From Pseudomonadota bacterium (lineage in GTDB: Bacteria > Pseudomonadota > Gammaproteobacteria > Burkholderiales > Ferrovaceae): DNA of 64,000 nt. A program made the position numbers and the translations under genes. The stretch lies in the NCBI GenBank assembly GCA_021832305.1, contig JAKBLB010000010.1, positions 1-64,000 on the forward strand. The letters are read 5' to 3'. The notes beneath the pieces are model-generated. The model did not search any database. It saw only the letters and a program-made list of their open reading frames with translations, and was not told the origin of the DNA. Below are positions 38,849 through 47,135 of this stretch, in pieces (positions within the stretch are counted from its first letter, which is position 1; the number at the start of each line of letters is the position of its first letter).

Positions 38849-39045
38849 GCGGTGTGTCTCTGTTCCGCTCTATTTTTCAGGGACGGAGCGAGTAGTCAGA
38901 CGGGTATAAACCTGCCGACAAGGTTGCTGTTTGTATACCGACCAGAATCTGTTTTGTATCGTGCCGCAATTTGCGACGTGGGGCAGTGTGACATTCATGG
39001 CGATGCCAACGACGGCCCCCCACCTACCCACTAAAAGGAGTCACC
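38849..39045 (+). other. spacer between mcdB and cbbQ
   Basis: A 197-base gap, the longest inside the cso operon. It contains an imperfect inverted repeat (GGTATA at 38903-38908 and TATACC at 38934-38939) and an AAAAGGAG ribosome binding site before cbbQ. A separate promoter for cbbQ-cbbO could lie here, but I see no -35/-10 pair I would defend, and the TTAA palindrome found elsewhere in the island is absent. Confidence 0.5.
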
Positions 39046-39849
39046 ATGAATGACGTGATCAACCAGTACCGCATCGAAAAAGAGCCCTACTACCATACCG
39101 TTGCCGACGAGGTCGATCTTTACGAGGCGGCCTACGGCGTGCGCATGCCGATGATGCTCAAAGGACCGACGGGATGCGGCAAGACTCGTTTTGTCGAATA
39201 CATGGCATGGAAGTTGGGCAAGCCCCTGATAACCGTGGCCTGCAACGAAGACATGACCGCCTCCGACCTGGTCGGACGCTTTCTGTTGGACGCCAACGGC
39301 ACCCGCTGGCAGGATGGGCCGCTCGCCATCGCCGCCCGGTTTGGGGCAATCTGTTACCTCGACGAGGTGGTGGAAGCCCGGCAGGATACCACCGTGGTGA
39401 TTCACCCCCTGACGGACAATCGCAGGGTGCTGCCCCTGGAAAAGAAAGGGGAGTTGGTGCACGCCCATCCAGATTTTCAGATCGTGATTTCCTACAATCC
39501 GGGCTATCAGAGTCTGATGAAGGATCTGAAACAGTCTACCAAGCAACGCTTCGGCGCACTCGACTTCAATTATCCCGAGCATGGGATCGAGGTGGAGATC
39601 GTTTCGCACGAGACAGGAGTGTCCGGCGAGATTTCCGACAAACTGATTTCGATTGCAGAGCGGGCGAGAAACCTCAAGGGGCACGGTCTGGACGAAGGCA
39701 TTTCCACCCGGATGCTGGTGTATGCGGGCAGTCTGATCGCCAAGGGGGTAGATCCCAGGAATGCTTGCCGCGTTGCGTTGATTCGTCCGATCACCGACGA
39801 CCCCGACATGCGCGATGCGCTTGATGCAGCAGTGACGACTTTCTTCTAG
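39046..39849 (+). CDS. cbbQ: Rubisco activase AAA+ subunit CbbQ
   Basis: MoxR-family AAA+ ATPase that with CbbO removes inhibitory sugar phosphates from Rubisco. 267 residues: Walker A GPTGCGKT at about 40-47, Walker B-type YLDEVVEA, a sensor in ISYNPGYQ, and the C-terminal CbbQ domain with [12 protein letters not shown]. The ATG at 39046 follows AAAAGGAG. cbbO follows 37 bases downstream. Confidence 0.97.
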   Translation: MNDVINQYRIEKEPYYHTVADEVDLYEAAYGVRMPMMLKGPTGCGKTRFVEYMAWKLGKPLITVACNEDMTASDLVGRFLLDANGTRWQDGPLAIAARFGAICYLDEVVEARQDTTVVIHPLTDNRRVLPLEKKGELVHAHPDFQIVISYNPGYQSLMKDLKQSTKQRFGALDFNYPEHGIEVEIVSHETGVSGEISDKLISIAERARNLKGHGLDEGISTRMLVYAGSLIAKGVDPRNACRVALIRPITDDPDMRDALDAAVTTFF

Positions 39850-39886
39850 ACACGGGTCATACAACGGAACTTGCCGGAGCAGAAAG

Positions 39887-42220
39887 ATGGCAATAGAACT
39901 CGAAAAGTACCAGGATATATTGGACGAACTCGGTGACCACGCCGGCGAAGTGCTGCGCGCCTCCTGGGGCGAGGCGGCGCGGGTGTTCGGCCCGCGTGGT
40001 CTGGAAGCCTATCTGCGTGGCGCAACCAGCCTGAAATCGTTGGGCCGTGGTACTGACCTGGTGGCATCCTTTATCCAGAGTGCACCGGCGGTGGCGCGCG
40101 AACTGGGCGAGGATGCGGTGAGCGATTTGATTGCCGCTGCCATCCGGATGTATTCCAAAACCAGCGCCACTGTGATCTCCCTGTTTTTTTCTTCCAGTCC
40201 GATCGCTGCTTCCCGGTTGGGCGACCCGGAACTGTTCCGGAGTTATCTACACCTGATCGATACCCTGCTCGCCCAGGCACCGCGTGGTGTACGCCCGATG
40301 CTGGATCACCTCGGCACCCTGCTCGGGCAACTGACTCTCGGCGGTCTGCGCCGTTGGGCGCTGTGGGGCGCCCAGGCGCACAAGGCGGATTTTGATGCCC
40401 AAGTCAGATATTTCGGCCTGGAGAGCCCGGAATCCTTGGGCGTTCTGCAAAAGGAACGCAAGGGCACCTTGTTTGTCGATGTACAGCGACGCATCGGCAT
40501 GTACCTGCGCGCCTTGTGGGGGCGAGATTTCTTCATGCGTCCCACCAGCGGCGACTTTGAACAGCGCGAAGGCTACCGGCCCTATATCGAGGGCTACATC
40601 ATTCACTTGCCCGACGCCTATGACGACCTCGAGACTCCTTCCGGCAAGACCGATGGTGTGGATCTTTATCGGGCAGCCTGTGCCCATGCTGCTGCCCATC
40701 AAATGTACACAAAAGACCCTCTTTCCGCCGAAGCGCTCACACCCCTGCAAATGGCGGTTATCGGCATCATTGAAGACGCACGCGTGGAGCAACTGGCGAT
40801 CAACAGTTTCCCAGGCCTTGCGCCTTTGTGGCAAAAACTTCACCACGCCACGCCCGACCGGAATGCGAGCATTGGCGATTATCTCGACCGTATTGCACAT
40901 GCCTTGCTGGACCCGGACTACGCAGACCCCGATCCGCTGATTGTCAAGGCGAGACTGCTGTTTGCCGGACAGGCGCATCTGCTTGCGAGCAATCAACTCG
41001 CGTGGGACCTGGGTGTGACGCTTGCCCACGACCTGATGCAGATGCAGTTGCCCTATAGCCCACATACCGATGTGCTCAACGCGCCCTATCGCGATGACAA
41101 TCGGTATCTGTGGGATTTTGACGAGGTCTCGGATTTCGCGCATGCGGAACCATGGAAGGAAAAGCAGGTACGCAAGCATGTCAGCCTCATGGAGTTTGCC
41201 AACGAGGTCGAGGTCGAGAACGCAGGTGACGATGCACAGGAAATCTGGGTGTTGTCCAGTGAGCTTTTTCCCTACGAAGATCTTGGAAAGAGTTACAACG
41301 AACTGGAAGGCAAGGAACCTCCTCCCCAGCCTTACCACTACGCAGAATGGGACTACCAGATGCAACTGGAGCGCCCGGATTGGTGTACCGTGCTGGAAAA
41401 GCACCCGAAACCGGGCGAAGTGGAGGTCATTGACGACATCGTAGTCAAGTACAAACCCATCATCGGCAGGCTCAAGTATCTGATCGAAGCCATGCAGCCG
41501 CAGGGGGTGCAGCGCCTGCGCAAGCAGGAGGACGGCGATGAGATCGATCTGAACGCCGCAGTGCGCGCCATGATCGAGATGCGCATGGGTGAGCAGCCCG
41601 ACCCGCGCGTCATGATGCGCAATGTGCGTAAAGTGCGCGATCTTTCGGTACTGCTGCTGATCGACCTGTCCGAATCCACCAATGATCCCGTGCTGGGTTC
41701 GGACAACACGGTGCTGCAGTTGGCGCGCGAAGCCACGGTACTGCTGGCCGATGCACTCGACAAGATCGGTGATCCCTTCGCCATTCACGGCTTCGATTCC
41801 AATGGACGCCACGACGTGGAGTACTTTCGCTTCAAGGATTTCGATGCGCCTTACAACGACCTGCCCAAGTCACGTCTGGCGGGCATGAGCGGTCAGTTGT
41901 CCACACGCATGGGTGCGGCGATGCGTCATGCCGGCTCGATTCTGAAGCGTCGGCCCAGCAACAAGAAGTTGCTGCTGGTGGTCACTGATGGCGAACCCGC
42001 CGACAACGATGTGCGCGACCCGCAATACCTGCGCTTTGACGCCAAGAAAGCGGTGGAAGAGTTGACCCGGGTCGGCATCACCACCTATTGTCTGAGCCTG
42101 GACCCCAGGGCTGACCAGTACGTGTCGCGCATTTTCGGCGCCAGGAACTACATGGTGGTGGACCACGTGCAAAGGCTGCCAGAAAAGTTGCCGCTCCTGT
42201 ACATGGGGCTCACGCGATGA
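39887..42220 (+). CDS. cbbO: Rubisco activase adaptor CbbO (VWA domain)
   Basis: Partner of CbbQ that docks the AAA+ ring on Rubisco. 777 residues: a long helical N-terminal half and a C-terminal von Willebrand factor A domain whose MIDAS motif reads D593-L-S595-E-S597, followed by the domain's VVTDGEPAD. The C-terminal VWA is required for Rubisco binding in the studied homologue. Stop overlaps by ATGA the start of a 58-codon ORF. Confidence 0.96.
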   Translation: MAIELEKYQDILDELGDHAGEVLRASWGEAARVFGPRGLEAYLRGATSLKSLGRGTDLVASFIQSAPAVARELGEDAVSDLIAAAIRMYSKTSATVISLFFSSSPIAASRLGDPELFRSYLHLIDTLLAQAPRGVRPMLDHLGTLLGQLTLGGLRRWALWGAQAHKADFDAQVRYFGLESPESLGVLQKERKGTLFVDVQRRIGMYLRALWGRDFFMRPTSGDFEQREGYRPYIEGYIIHLPDAYDDLETPSGKTDGVDLYRAACAHAAAHQMYTKDPLSAEALTPLQMAVIGIIEDARVEQLAINSFPGLAPLWQKLHHATPDRNASIGDYLDRIAHALLDPDYADPDPLIVKARLLFAGQAHLLASNQLAWDLGVTLAHDLMQMQLPYSPHTDVLNAPYRDDNRYLWDFDEVSDFAHAEPWKEKQVRKHVSLMEFANEVEVENAGDDAQEIWVLSSELFPYEDLGKSYNELEGKEPPPQPYHYAEWDYQMQLERPDWCTVLEKHPKPGEVEVIDDIVVKYKPIIGRLKYLIEAMQPQGVQRLRKQEDGDEIDLNAAVRAMIEMRMGEQPDPRVMMRNVRKVRDLSVLLLIDLSESTNDPVLGSDNTVLQLAREATVLLADALDKIGDPFAIHGFDSNGRHDVEYFRFKDFDAPYNDLPKSRLAGMSGQLSTRMGAAMRHAGSILKRRPSNKKLLLVVTDGEPADNDVRDPQYLRFDAKKAVEELTRVGITTYCLSLDPRADQYVSRIFGARNYMVVDHVQRLPEKLPLLYMGLTR

Positions 42221-42393
42221 AGAACCTGCCGCACAGTTCCAACAGTCTGTTGATACGCGCACTGCACTGGGCGGAGTGGTTGGGGCTGGTTCTGATCGCC
42301 AGGATTCTTGTCACCGGCGTAGGCAAGACGTGCGCCAATGAATCGCTGGAACAGGTTTACACTCATCCGCTATGGGCGGCGGGCGGCGTCTGA
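42217..42393 (+). CDS. 58-residue hypothetical protein coupled to cbbO
   Basis: ATG at 42217 overlaps the cbbO TGA (ATGA) and the frame runs 58 codons to TGA at 42391-42393, six bases before sua5. The product begins MKNLPHSSNSLL, has a hydrophobic, partly amphipathic centre (WAEWLGLVLIARILVTGVG, about 20-38) that could be one membrane helix, then CANESLEQVYTHPLW. I recognise no family. Tight coupling on both sides favours a real gene; a short random frame is possible because the gap must be filled by something. Confidence 0.5.
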   Translation: MKNLPHSSNSLLIRALHWAEWLGLVLIARILVTGVGKTCANESLEQVYTHPLWAAGGV

Positions 42394-42399
42394 ACTCGT

Positions 42400-43413
42400 A
42401 TGCTTTCGACCGAGAAATTGCTTGCCGCCGTGCAGTGGGCTGTGAAGGCACTGCGCGACGGTGGGCTCGTCGCCTTTCCCACCGAGACCGTCTACGGTCT
42501 TGGGGCGGATGCTGAAAATCCCTCGGCTGTAACTCGCATCTTTGCGGCAAAGGGCCGACCAGCCGACCATCCGCTGATCGTCCATATCGCGAGTCCCGAA
42601 CAAATCACCCACTGGGCCAAGGATGTTCCGCCTGCGGCTTGGCGCCTCGCGGGGCGCTACTGGCCGGGGCCGCTCACGCTGATTCTGCGTCGCGCCTGCC
42701 GCGTGCCCGATATTGTCACTGGTGGTCAGGACACGGTGGGGCTGCGCGTTCCCGATCATCCACTTGCATTGGCGCTGCTCGAGGCCTTCGGCGGCGGAAT
42801 TGCCGCTCCTTCCGCCAATCGCTTTGGCCGGGTGAGTCCCACCACCGCAGCGCATGTGCGCGAAGAACTGGGCGATGCCATGGACTTGATCCTGGACGGG
42901 GGGCCCTGCCGCGTGGGCATCGAGTCCACCATTCTCGATTTGAGTGGACATCAGCCCCGGCTATTGCGTCCCGGCGCGATCACTCCTGCCGAGATCGAAG
43001 CCGTTCTCGAGCAGCCAATTGCCCGGCCGGATAACGATGCGCCGCGGGCACCTGGCATGCTGCGCTCCCATTATGCTCCGCAAACCCCGGTCTACCTGGT
43101 TTCAACTGCGAATCTGGAAGCCGAAGCGCACCGGCATCTCGCACAAGGGCGGCGCGTTGCAGTGCTGTCCAGAGCCGCTCCTATTCTACCCGAGGCTCGT
43201 CTCTGGCAGGGTATGCCAACTCACCCGGCGGGATGGGCCCACGAACTGTACGCGCGGCTGCGCGACCTGGATGTGCAATGTTTCGATTGCATTCTGGTCG
43301 AGGCGCCACCCGCCGGTGTGGACTGGCAGGCGGTGGGCGACCGGCTGGAGCGCGCTGCTTCGGCGCAAGGTACGGTGCTCCCCAACAACCGGCTCATGAA
43401 AAATGCTTACTGA
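42400..43413 (+). CDS. sua5: L-threonylcarbamoyladenylate synthase, Sua5 type
   Basis: Makes threonylcarbamoyl-AMP from threonine, bicarbonate and ATP for the t6A37 tRNA modification. 337 residues: a YrdC/TsaC domain (about 1-200) with FPTETVYGLG, KGRPADHPL, and SANRFGRVSPT, joined to a C-terminal Sua5 domain with APGMLRSHYAP. It is the last gene of the cso run, six bases after the small ORF; its 3' end overlaps the convergent PDC-sensor gene by 20 bases. Its presence in a bicarbonate-handling locus is unusual, since the enzyme consumes bicarbonate. Confidence 0.94.
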   Translation: MLSTEKLLAAVQWAVKALRDGGLVAFPTETVYGLGADAENPSAVTRIFAAKGRPADHPLIVHIASPEQITHWAKDVPPAAWRLAGRYWPGPLTLILRRACRVPDIVTGGQDTVGLRVPDHPLALALLEAFGGGIAAPSANRFGRVSPTTAAHVREELGDAMDLILDGGPCRVGIESTILDLSGHQPRLLRPGAITPAEIEAVLEQPIARPDNDAPRAPGMLRSHYAPQTPVYLVSTANLEAEAHRHLAQGRRVAVLSRAAPILPEARLWQGMPTHPAGWAHELYARLRDLDVQCFDCILVEAPPAGVDWQAVGDRLERAASAQGTVLPNNRLMKNAY

Positions 43414-44449
43414 TACTTGTCCCGCTGTGGGTATTATTCTGGAACACCTGATCCATTTTGAGGAATTCATCATACGGAATGTAATGAGACCCATCGCATG
43501 AGAACGTCAAGCCCACTATCCCATTGAAAATGTTGAGTGTGCCGGAGCGCAGGTATAACATTTCATTCATGAACCGCAGTTCCCTCAGGGTATCCAGCAC
43601 GGCACGGATCTGCTGGGCGGGCACCAGTGCATCGGTGGGGTAGGGTCGCTTGGGATACGCCATGCAACTGTCTGGATCAGCCAGCGTATCCATGGCCAAC
43701 ACACGATAACGATACGGGTCGTCCATTACCCAGACAACGGCCTGACTGCTGGAGAAATGTAGAATCACATGATAGACACCGTGGTCGAGGATCAACTCTT
43801 CCACCACGCTGAGGACCGTATCCAGGTGTCTGTCCATCACACTTTTCGAACGAGCCTGGCTGGGTGCCGCCCCAATGGGGGAGTCGCCAACGAATTGGCG
43901 CCAGTGACGGGGTTCTTCATAGAGTTGGTGCGTCTGCGGCAAATCACGCAAGGCAAAATCGGCACCTATGAAACCGAGTACCCTTCCATCGGCATTGCGC
44001 ACAAATTGAATGGCAGTCAACGAAGGACGCAGCGCCCGCAGGCTGATATAGGCTTCGCACAACAGGAAATCGGTGGCCTGGACCCCTTCACGAAGGTAAG
44101 GCCACTGTTGGTAATGCTGTTCGCGGTTCTTGTCAAAAAACCCCGTAGCCAGCAGCGCTTCTCTCATGTAGGGCCGGTCTGACCGTTCCCGCCCGAAATG
44201 TTCTGCAACCAGCCCATCGCGGCTTATGTTGGAAGTGAGTTGTACCGCGTTCGTATCCAGTGCATACAGGAACTTGCAGTAAGGCACGGAGGGAAATGCT
44301 TCGTTCAGTACCGTCTCCATCTTTGCGCGATCAGCCCAGACATGGCTGCATGCTTCCGCCAATTGATGCAACGGCTCGTACAGTAACTCGGTGAGCATTT
44401 CACGCTGCTGAACGATGCTTTTATATAAAGATTCCTTGGGTTGATTCAT
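43394..44449 (-). CDS. PDC/Cache-like sensor domain protein
   Basis: A 351-residue protein without a signal peptide or membrane segment. The middle contains a PDC/Cache-like segment: LDTNAVQLTSNISRDG, SDRPYMREALLATGFF and FVRNADGRVLGFIGADF, the pattern of extracellular ligand sensors, but here apparently cytosolic. No kinase, cyclase or methyl-accepting output domain is attached. GGAG lies nine bases before the ATG. It is divergent from cbbR and shares its control region, suggesting a role in sensing a metabolite for carbon-fixation control; this is inference. Confidence 0.75.
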   Translation of the reverse strand: MNQPKESLYKSIVQQREMLTELLYEPLHQLAEACSHVWADRAKMETVLNEAFPSVPYCKFLYALDTNAVQLTSNISRDGLVAEHFGRERSDRPYMREALLATGFFDKNREQHYQQWPYLREGVQATDFLLCEAYISLRALRPSLTAIQFVRNADGRVLGFIGADFALRDLPQTHQLYEEPRHWRQFVGDSPIGAAPSQARSKSVMDRHLDTVLSVVEELILDHGVYHVILHFSSSQAVVWVMDDPYRYRVLAMDTLADPDSCMAYPKRPYPTDALVPAQQIRAVLDTLRELRFMNEMLYLRSGTLNIFNGIVGLTFSCDGSHYIPYDEFLKMDQVFQNNTHSGTSISKHFS

Positions 44450-44648
44450 ACCGGGACTCCTTGATAAATTACTACGGAACGGTCATGGATGAGGCCGAGT
44501 TTGTCTTTGGCTGAACAAACTATTCCTTCTCCTTGCGATGGCGTCTTTGGAGAAATTTTGGGGTACTGTGGAAATTATGATGAATTTGCAGATTTAATAA
44601 AAGTTAATTATATTTACAGTTGTGTTTTACTATGGTTTAATATCAATC
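44450..44648. promoter_or_regulatory. divergent control region of the PDC-sensor gene and cbbR
   Basis: A 199-base AT-rich gap with the palindrome TTAAT-AAAA-GTTAA (44594-44607) and a good cbbR promoter: -35 TTTACA (44613-44618), 17 bases, -10 TTTAAT (44636-44641). The expected start falls at or next to the cbbR ATG (44649). From 44594 to 44643 it matches 51465-51514 upstream of dabB at 37 of 50 ungapped positions. Confidence 0.75.
44594..44607. promoter_or_regulatory. putative CbbR operator between PDC-sensor gene and cbbR
   Basis: TTAAT-AAAA-GTTAA, same 5-4-5 palindrome as at 30089 and 51465, five bases upstream of the cbbR -35. The position fits autoregulation by a LysR-type protein and divergent control of the sensor gene. 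Confidence 0.6.
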
Positions 44649-45635
44649 ATGCCCATTCGTCACGCTACCCTGCACCAGTTCAAGATTTTCAACGCCGTGG
44701 CTCGACACATGAGTTTTGCCCGCGCTGCCGAGGAACTCCACCTGACGCCGCCAGCCCTGTCCATTCAGGTCAGGCAACTCGCTGAGGCCGTCGGTCAGCC
44801 CCTCTTCGATCAGATCGGCAAGAAGATTTATCTTACCCCGGCGGGGGCGGTTCTGACAGTGGCCAGTCAGGATATACTCGACAGGCTTGAACACGTCGCC
44901 CAGGAACTGGCGGCGCTCCAGGGAATAGAGAAGGGCAGTCTGAAACTCGCCACGCTTGCCACTGCCAAATACTTCATCCCCCGCTTGTTGGGCGACTTCT
45001 GTGCGAAACATCCCGGTATCGATGCTGCCCTGTTCGTCGGTAATCGGGAGGCCCTGCTGGAACGGCTCGCGCGCAACCAGGACGATCTCTACATCCTGGG
45101 CCAGCCGCCGGCACACATGAACGTCACCGCAGAGCCTTTTGCGGATAATCCCTTGGTGATAGTGGCCCGACCGGACCATCCTCTGATGTCGGAAGAGAAG
45201 ATCGATCCATCGCGCCTGCAGGATATTCCATTCATTCTGCGCGAGCCGGGTTCGGGAACGCGTCTGGCCACTGGGGAGTTTTTCGGCCGGCATGGGATCG
45301 CCCTCAAGGCGCGCATGGAGTTTGGGAGCAACGAGGCCATCAAGCAGGTTGTGGCCAGCGGTTTGGGCATGGCCGTGCTGTCTGCCAGCACGATCAGCGC
45401 GGAACTCGCCAGTGGGGAACTGGCAGTACTCGACGTGCGCGGCTTTCCTCTGGAGAGAAAATGGTACGCAGTCTATCCTGCGGGAAAGCAACTCACCCTG
45501 ACCACCAAGGCATTCATGGAATACTTGTTCGCTGCCGCGCACCAAATCGATAGGCTCCCGCATGCTATAGCGACCCCGGTCGGGCGCAAGGAGCGGAAAC
45601 CGGCGTCCGGCTCAGGGAGTTTCGGTATTCCATGA
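44649..45635 (+). CDS. cbbR: LysR-type transcriptional regulator CbbR
   Basis: Regulator of CO2-fixation genes. 328 residues: winged helix-turn-helix at the N-terminus (TLHQFKIFNAVARHMSFARAAEEL), then the two-lobed effector-binding domain. The N-terminal sequence is close to known CbbR proteins (VARHMSFARAAEELHLTPPALS). The ATG at 44649 gives the expected N-terminus, but no ribosome binding site precedes it and the promoter would start transcription there, so the mRNA may be leaderless. Convergent with the DAB operon; 21 bases separate them. Confidence 0.9.
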   Translation: MPIRHATLHQFKIFNAVARHMSFARAAEELHLTPPALSIQVRQLAEAVGQPLFDQIGKKIYLTPAGAVLTVASQDILDRLEHVAQELAALQGIEKGSLKLATLATAKYFIPRLLGDFCAKHPGIDAALFVGNREALLERLARNQDDLYILGQPPAHMNVTAEPFADNPLVIVARPDHPLMSEEKIDPSRLQDIPFILREPGSGTRLATGEFFGRHGIALKARMEFGSNEAIKQVVASGLGMAVLSASTISAELASGELAVLDVRGFPLERKWYAVYPAGKQLTLTTKAFMEYLFAAAHQIDRLPHAIATPVGRKERKPASGSGSFGIP

Positions 45636-45656
45636 CGTGGTGAGCGGACGTCGCGT

Positions 45657-46232
45657 TCATTCATTCGTCCTGCCTCCAGGCAATCGCTCTTCGTTCTGCA
45701 AGGACAATCTGCCCGTGACCGGGTCGTAATAGATCGGTTGCGTGATCCGGAGCGGGTGACGGGTATCGAGTCGTTCGATCTCGGCGCGAACCTGTTTCTC
45801 TGGCGTGTCGTGGGTAAAGGCCGGTGAATAGCGGCAGACTCTCCTGGCATCTCCCCGCGTGAGCGCGAATAGCGCATCAAATACCCTATCGTGGGACAAC
45901 CCCATGTCGGTGTTTTCCCATGGATGCACGTGCTCGATTGACGCAACTGCCCAGACCCCCCACAAGGAAAAACTTTCATGCACCGCCAGTACGATTGCCT
46001 CGTCAGTGGGTAACCGTAACGTCATCTCCCGGGGAAGTTCGGTGACGGCATGTTCATCGATCCAGGCCCCCAGCAACCGTCCATCGGCGAATGAGCCACT
46101 CTGGCGACTGCGGCAATACGTGAGAAATTCTCCTACCTGTTGGCAGGCGCAGGCAAGGTCATCCGTTGTGCGTACGAAAATAAGCAGGCTCGTTATTCGT
46201 CCATTCTGCGTTTCATTGGCATTCATTCTCAT
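45657..46232 (-). CDS. hypothetical protein at the end of the DAB operon
   Basis: A 191-residue soluble protein I do not recognise. It begins MRMNANETQNGRITSLLIFVRT, has four cysteines, including CACQQ and a CRSRQ segment, a central LAVHESFSLWGVWAV strand-like region, and an acidic, arginine-rich C-terminus ending GRTNE. No signal peptide. The start is uncertain: ATG 46232 (11 bases after the DUF6671-like gene) or 46226. Its position as last gene of the dabB-dabA operon suggests a role in inorganic carbon uptake, but nothing in the sequence shows what. Confidence 0.6.
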   Translation of the reverse strand: MRMNANETQNGRITSLLIFVRTTDDLACACQQVGEFLTYCRSRQSGSFADGRLLGAWIDEHAVTELPREMTLRLPTDEAIVLAVHESFSLWGVWAVASIEHVHPWENTDMGLSHDRVFDALFALTRGDARRVCRYSPAFTHDTPEKQVRAEIERLDTRHPLRITQPIYYDPVTGRLSLQNEERLPGGRTNE

Positions 46233-46243
46233 AGGCTTCAGCC

Positions 46244-47098
46244 TCACGGGTTGCAGAAGTCGCAGCGGCCCGCCTGAGCCACCTTCTCGGGGCGCTCCAC
46301 CCTCACCTGATGGCCGCATCTTACGCAACGGTGGATGTCTGTCCGGACTTCGCGGGTCGGCGCACCGCAATTCTCGCAGGGCAGCCCTGGGACGCACTCC
46401 ATGACCTGGAAGCCGGGCGCGTCACAGGCGGGGCAAAGGGTGCAGAGTTTACGTGCGAGATCTTGAGCAGCTTGGCCGATCCTTTCCATGCGTGTGGGAT
46501 TGGCATGGGCGCGCACGTCGGTTTCAATGAACACCCGTCCGTTGGTCGATTCTGCGAGCGCCCAGGTAAAGACGGCCTCGAGTTCCGCCCAAGTGGCGAT
46601 TTCCTTGCGGATGCGCGGGTCCTCCTCGTCTTGTGGACGTACCACCAGATGATGCTCGGGGAATCCGGTCCGGTGGCCGAATCGTTCGGCTTCCTCCCAT
46701 CTTGCGGTGAGCAGATGAGAAAAGCCGGTCGACCCCGAGGCCACACCAGTCACCTCGATGCCCAGTATGTCGTCGATCCAGACGATCATCTCCCTGTTCC
46801 AGGGGAGCATCCCGGCAAAGTGATCTGGCCCGAAACTGCCCTCGCTCGCCAGCCCCAGCGGCAGGCCGGACAGTTCCATGCCGATGCGTGCCTTTTTGCG
46901 TGCTGCTTCCAGTTGGGTGCCGGGGCGCGGGATATCGCGGGTGAAGGTGCCCAGGGTATCCGTATCGAAGCCGCTTACCCGCTCGATCCGGCAGCCCAGG
47001 GCGGCATCCAGCACCGGCAAGATCACCCGCTCCTTGCCATGCTGGGTGAGCAAGGCCGCAGTCGCACCGTTGTAGACGGATTTTTTTCCTGAATTCAT
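46244..47098 (-). CDS. DUF6671-like protein with C-terminal zinc-ribbon cysteines
   Basis: 284 residues. The first 230 contain LLTQHGKERVILPVLDAALG, FDTDTLGTFTRDIPRPGTQLEAARKKARIGM and GLASEGSFGPDHF, which I associate with family DUF6671; not verified by search. The last 60 hold four CxxC-type pairs (CTLCPAC, CENC, CVRC, CDFC), as in a double zinc ribbon. No signal or membrane segment. Starts 37 bases after dabA on the same strand; AAAGG precedes the ATG. Biochemical function is unknown; operon position suggests a link to the DAB transporter. Confidence 0.72.
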   Translation of the reverse strand: MNSGKKSVYNGATAALLTQHGKERVILPVLDAALGCRIERVSGFDTDTLGTFTRDIPRPGTQLEAARKKARIGMELSGLPLGLASEGSFGPDHFAGMLPWNREMIVWIDDILGIEVTGVASGSTGFSHLLTARWEEAERFGHRTGFPEHHLVVRPQDEEDPRIRKEIATWAELEAVFTWALAESTNGRVFIETDVRAHANPTRMERIGQAAQDLARKLCTLCPACDAPGFQVMECVPGLPCENCGAPTREVRTDIHRCVRCGHQVRVERPEKVAQAGRCDFCNP

Positions 47099-47135
47099 GA
47101 CCTTTGCATGCCTGCAGTGAGTGCGGCTCTGGACC

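Noticed and set aside
38903-38939. GGTATA/TATACC inverted repeat before cbbQ as a CbbR site
   Set aside because: It does not have the TTAA 5-4-5 layout of the three shared sites and its arms are 25 bases apart.
40247-41812. 521-codon minus-strand frame opposite cbbO
   Set aside because: Entirely inside cbbO, composition is typical of an antisense shadow, no motif.
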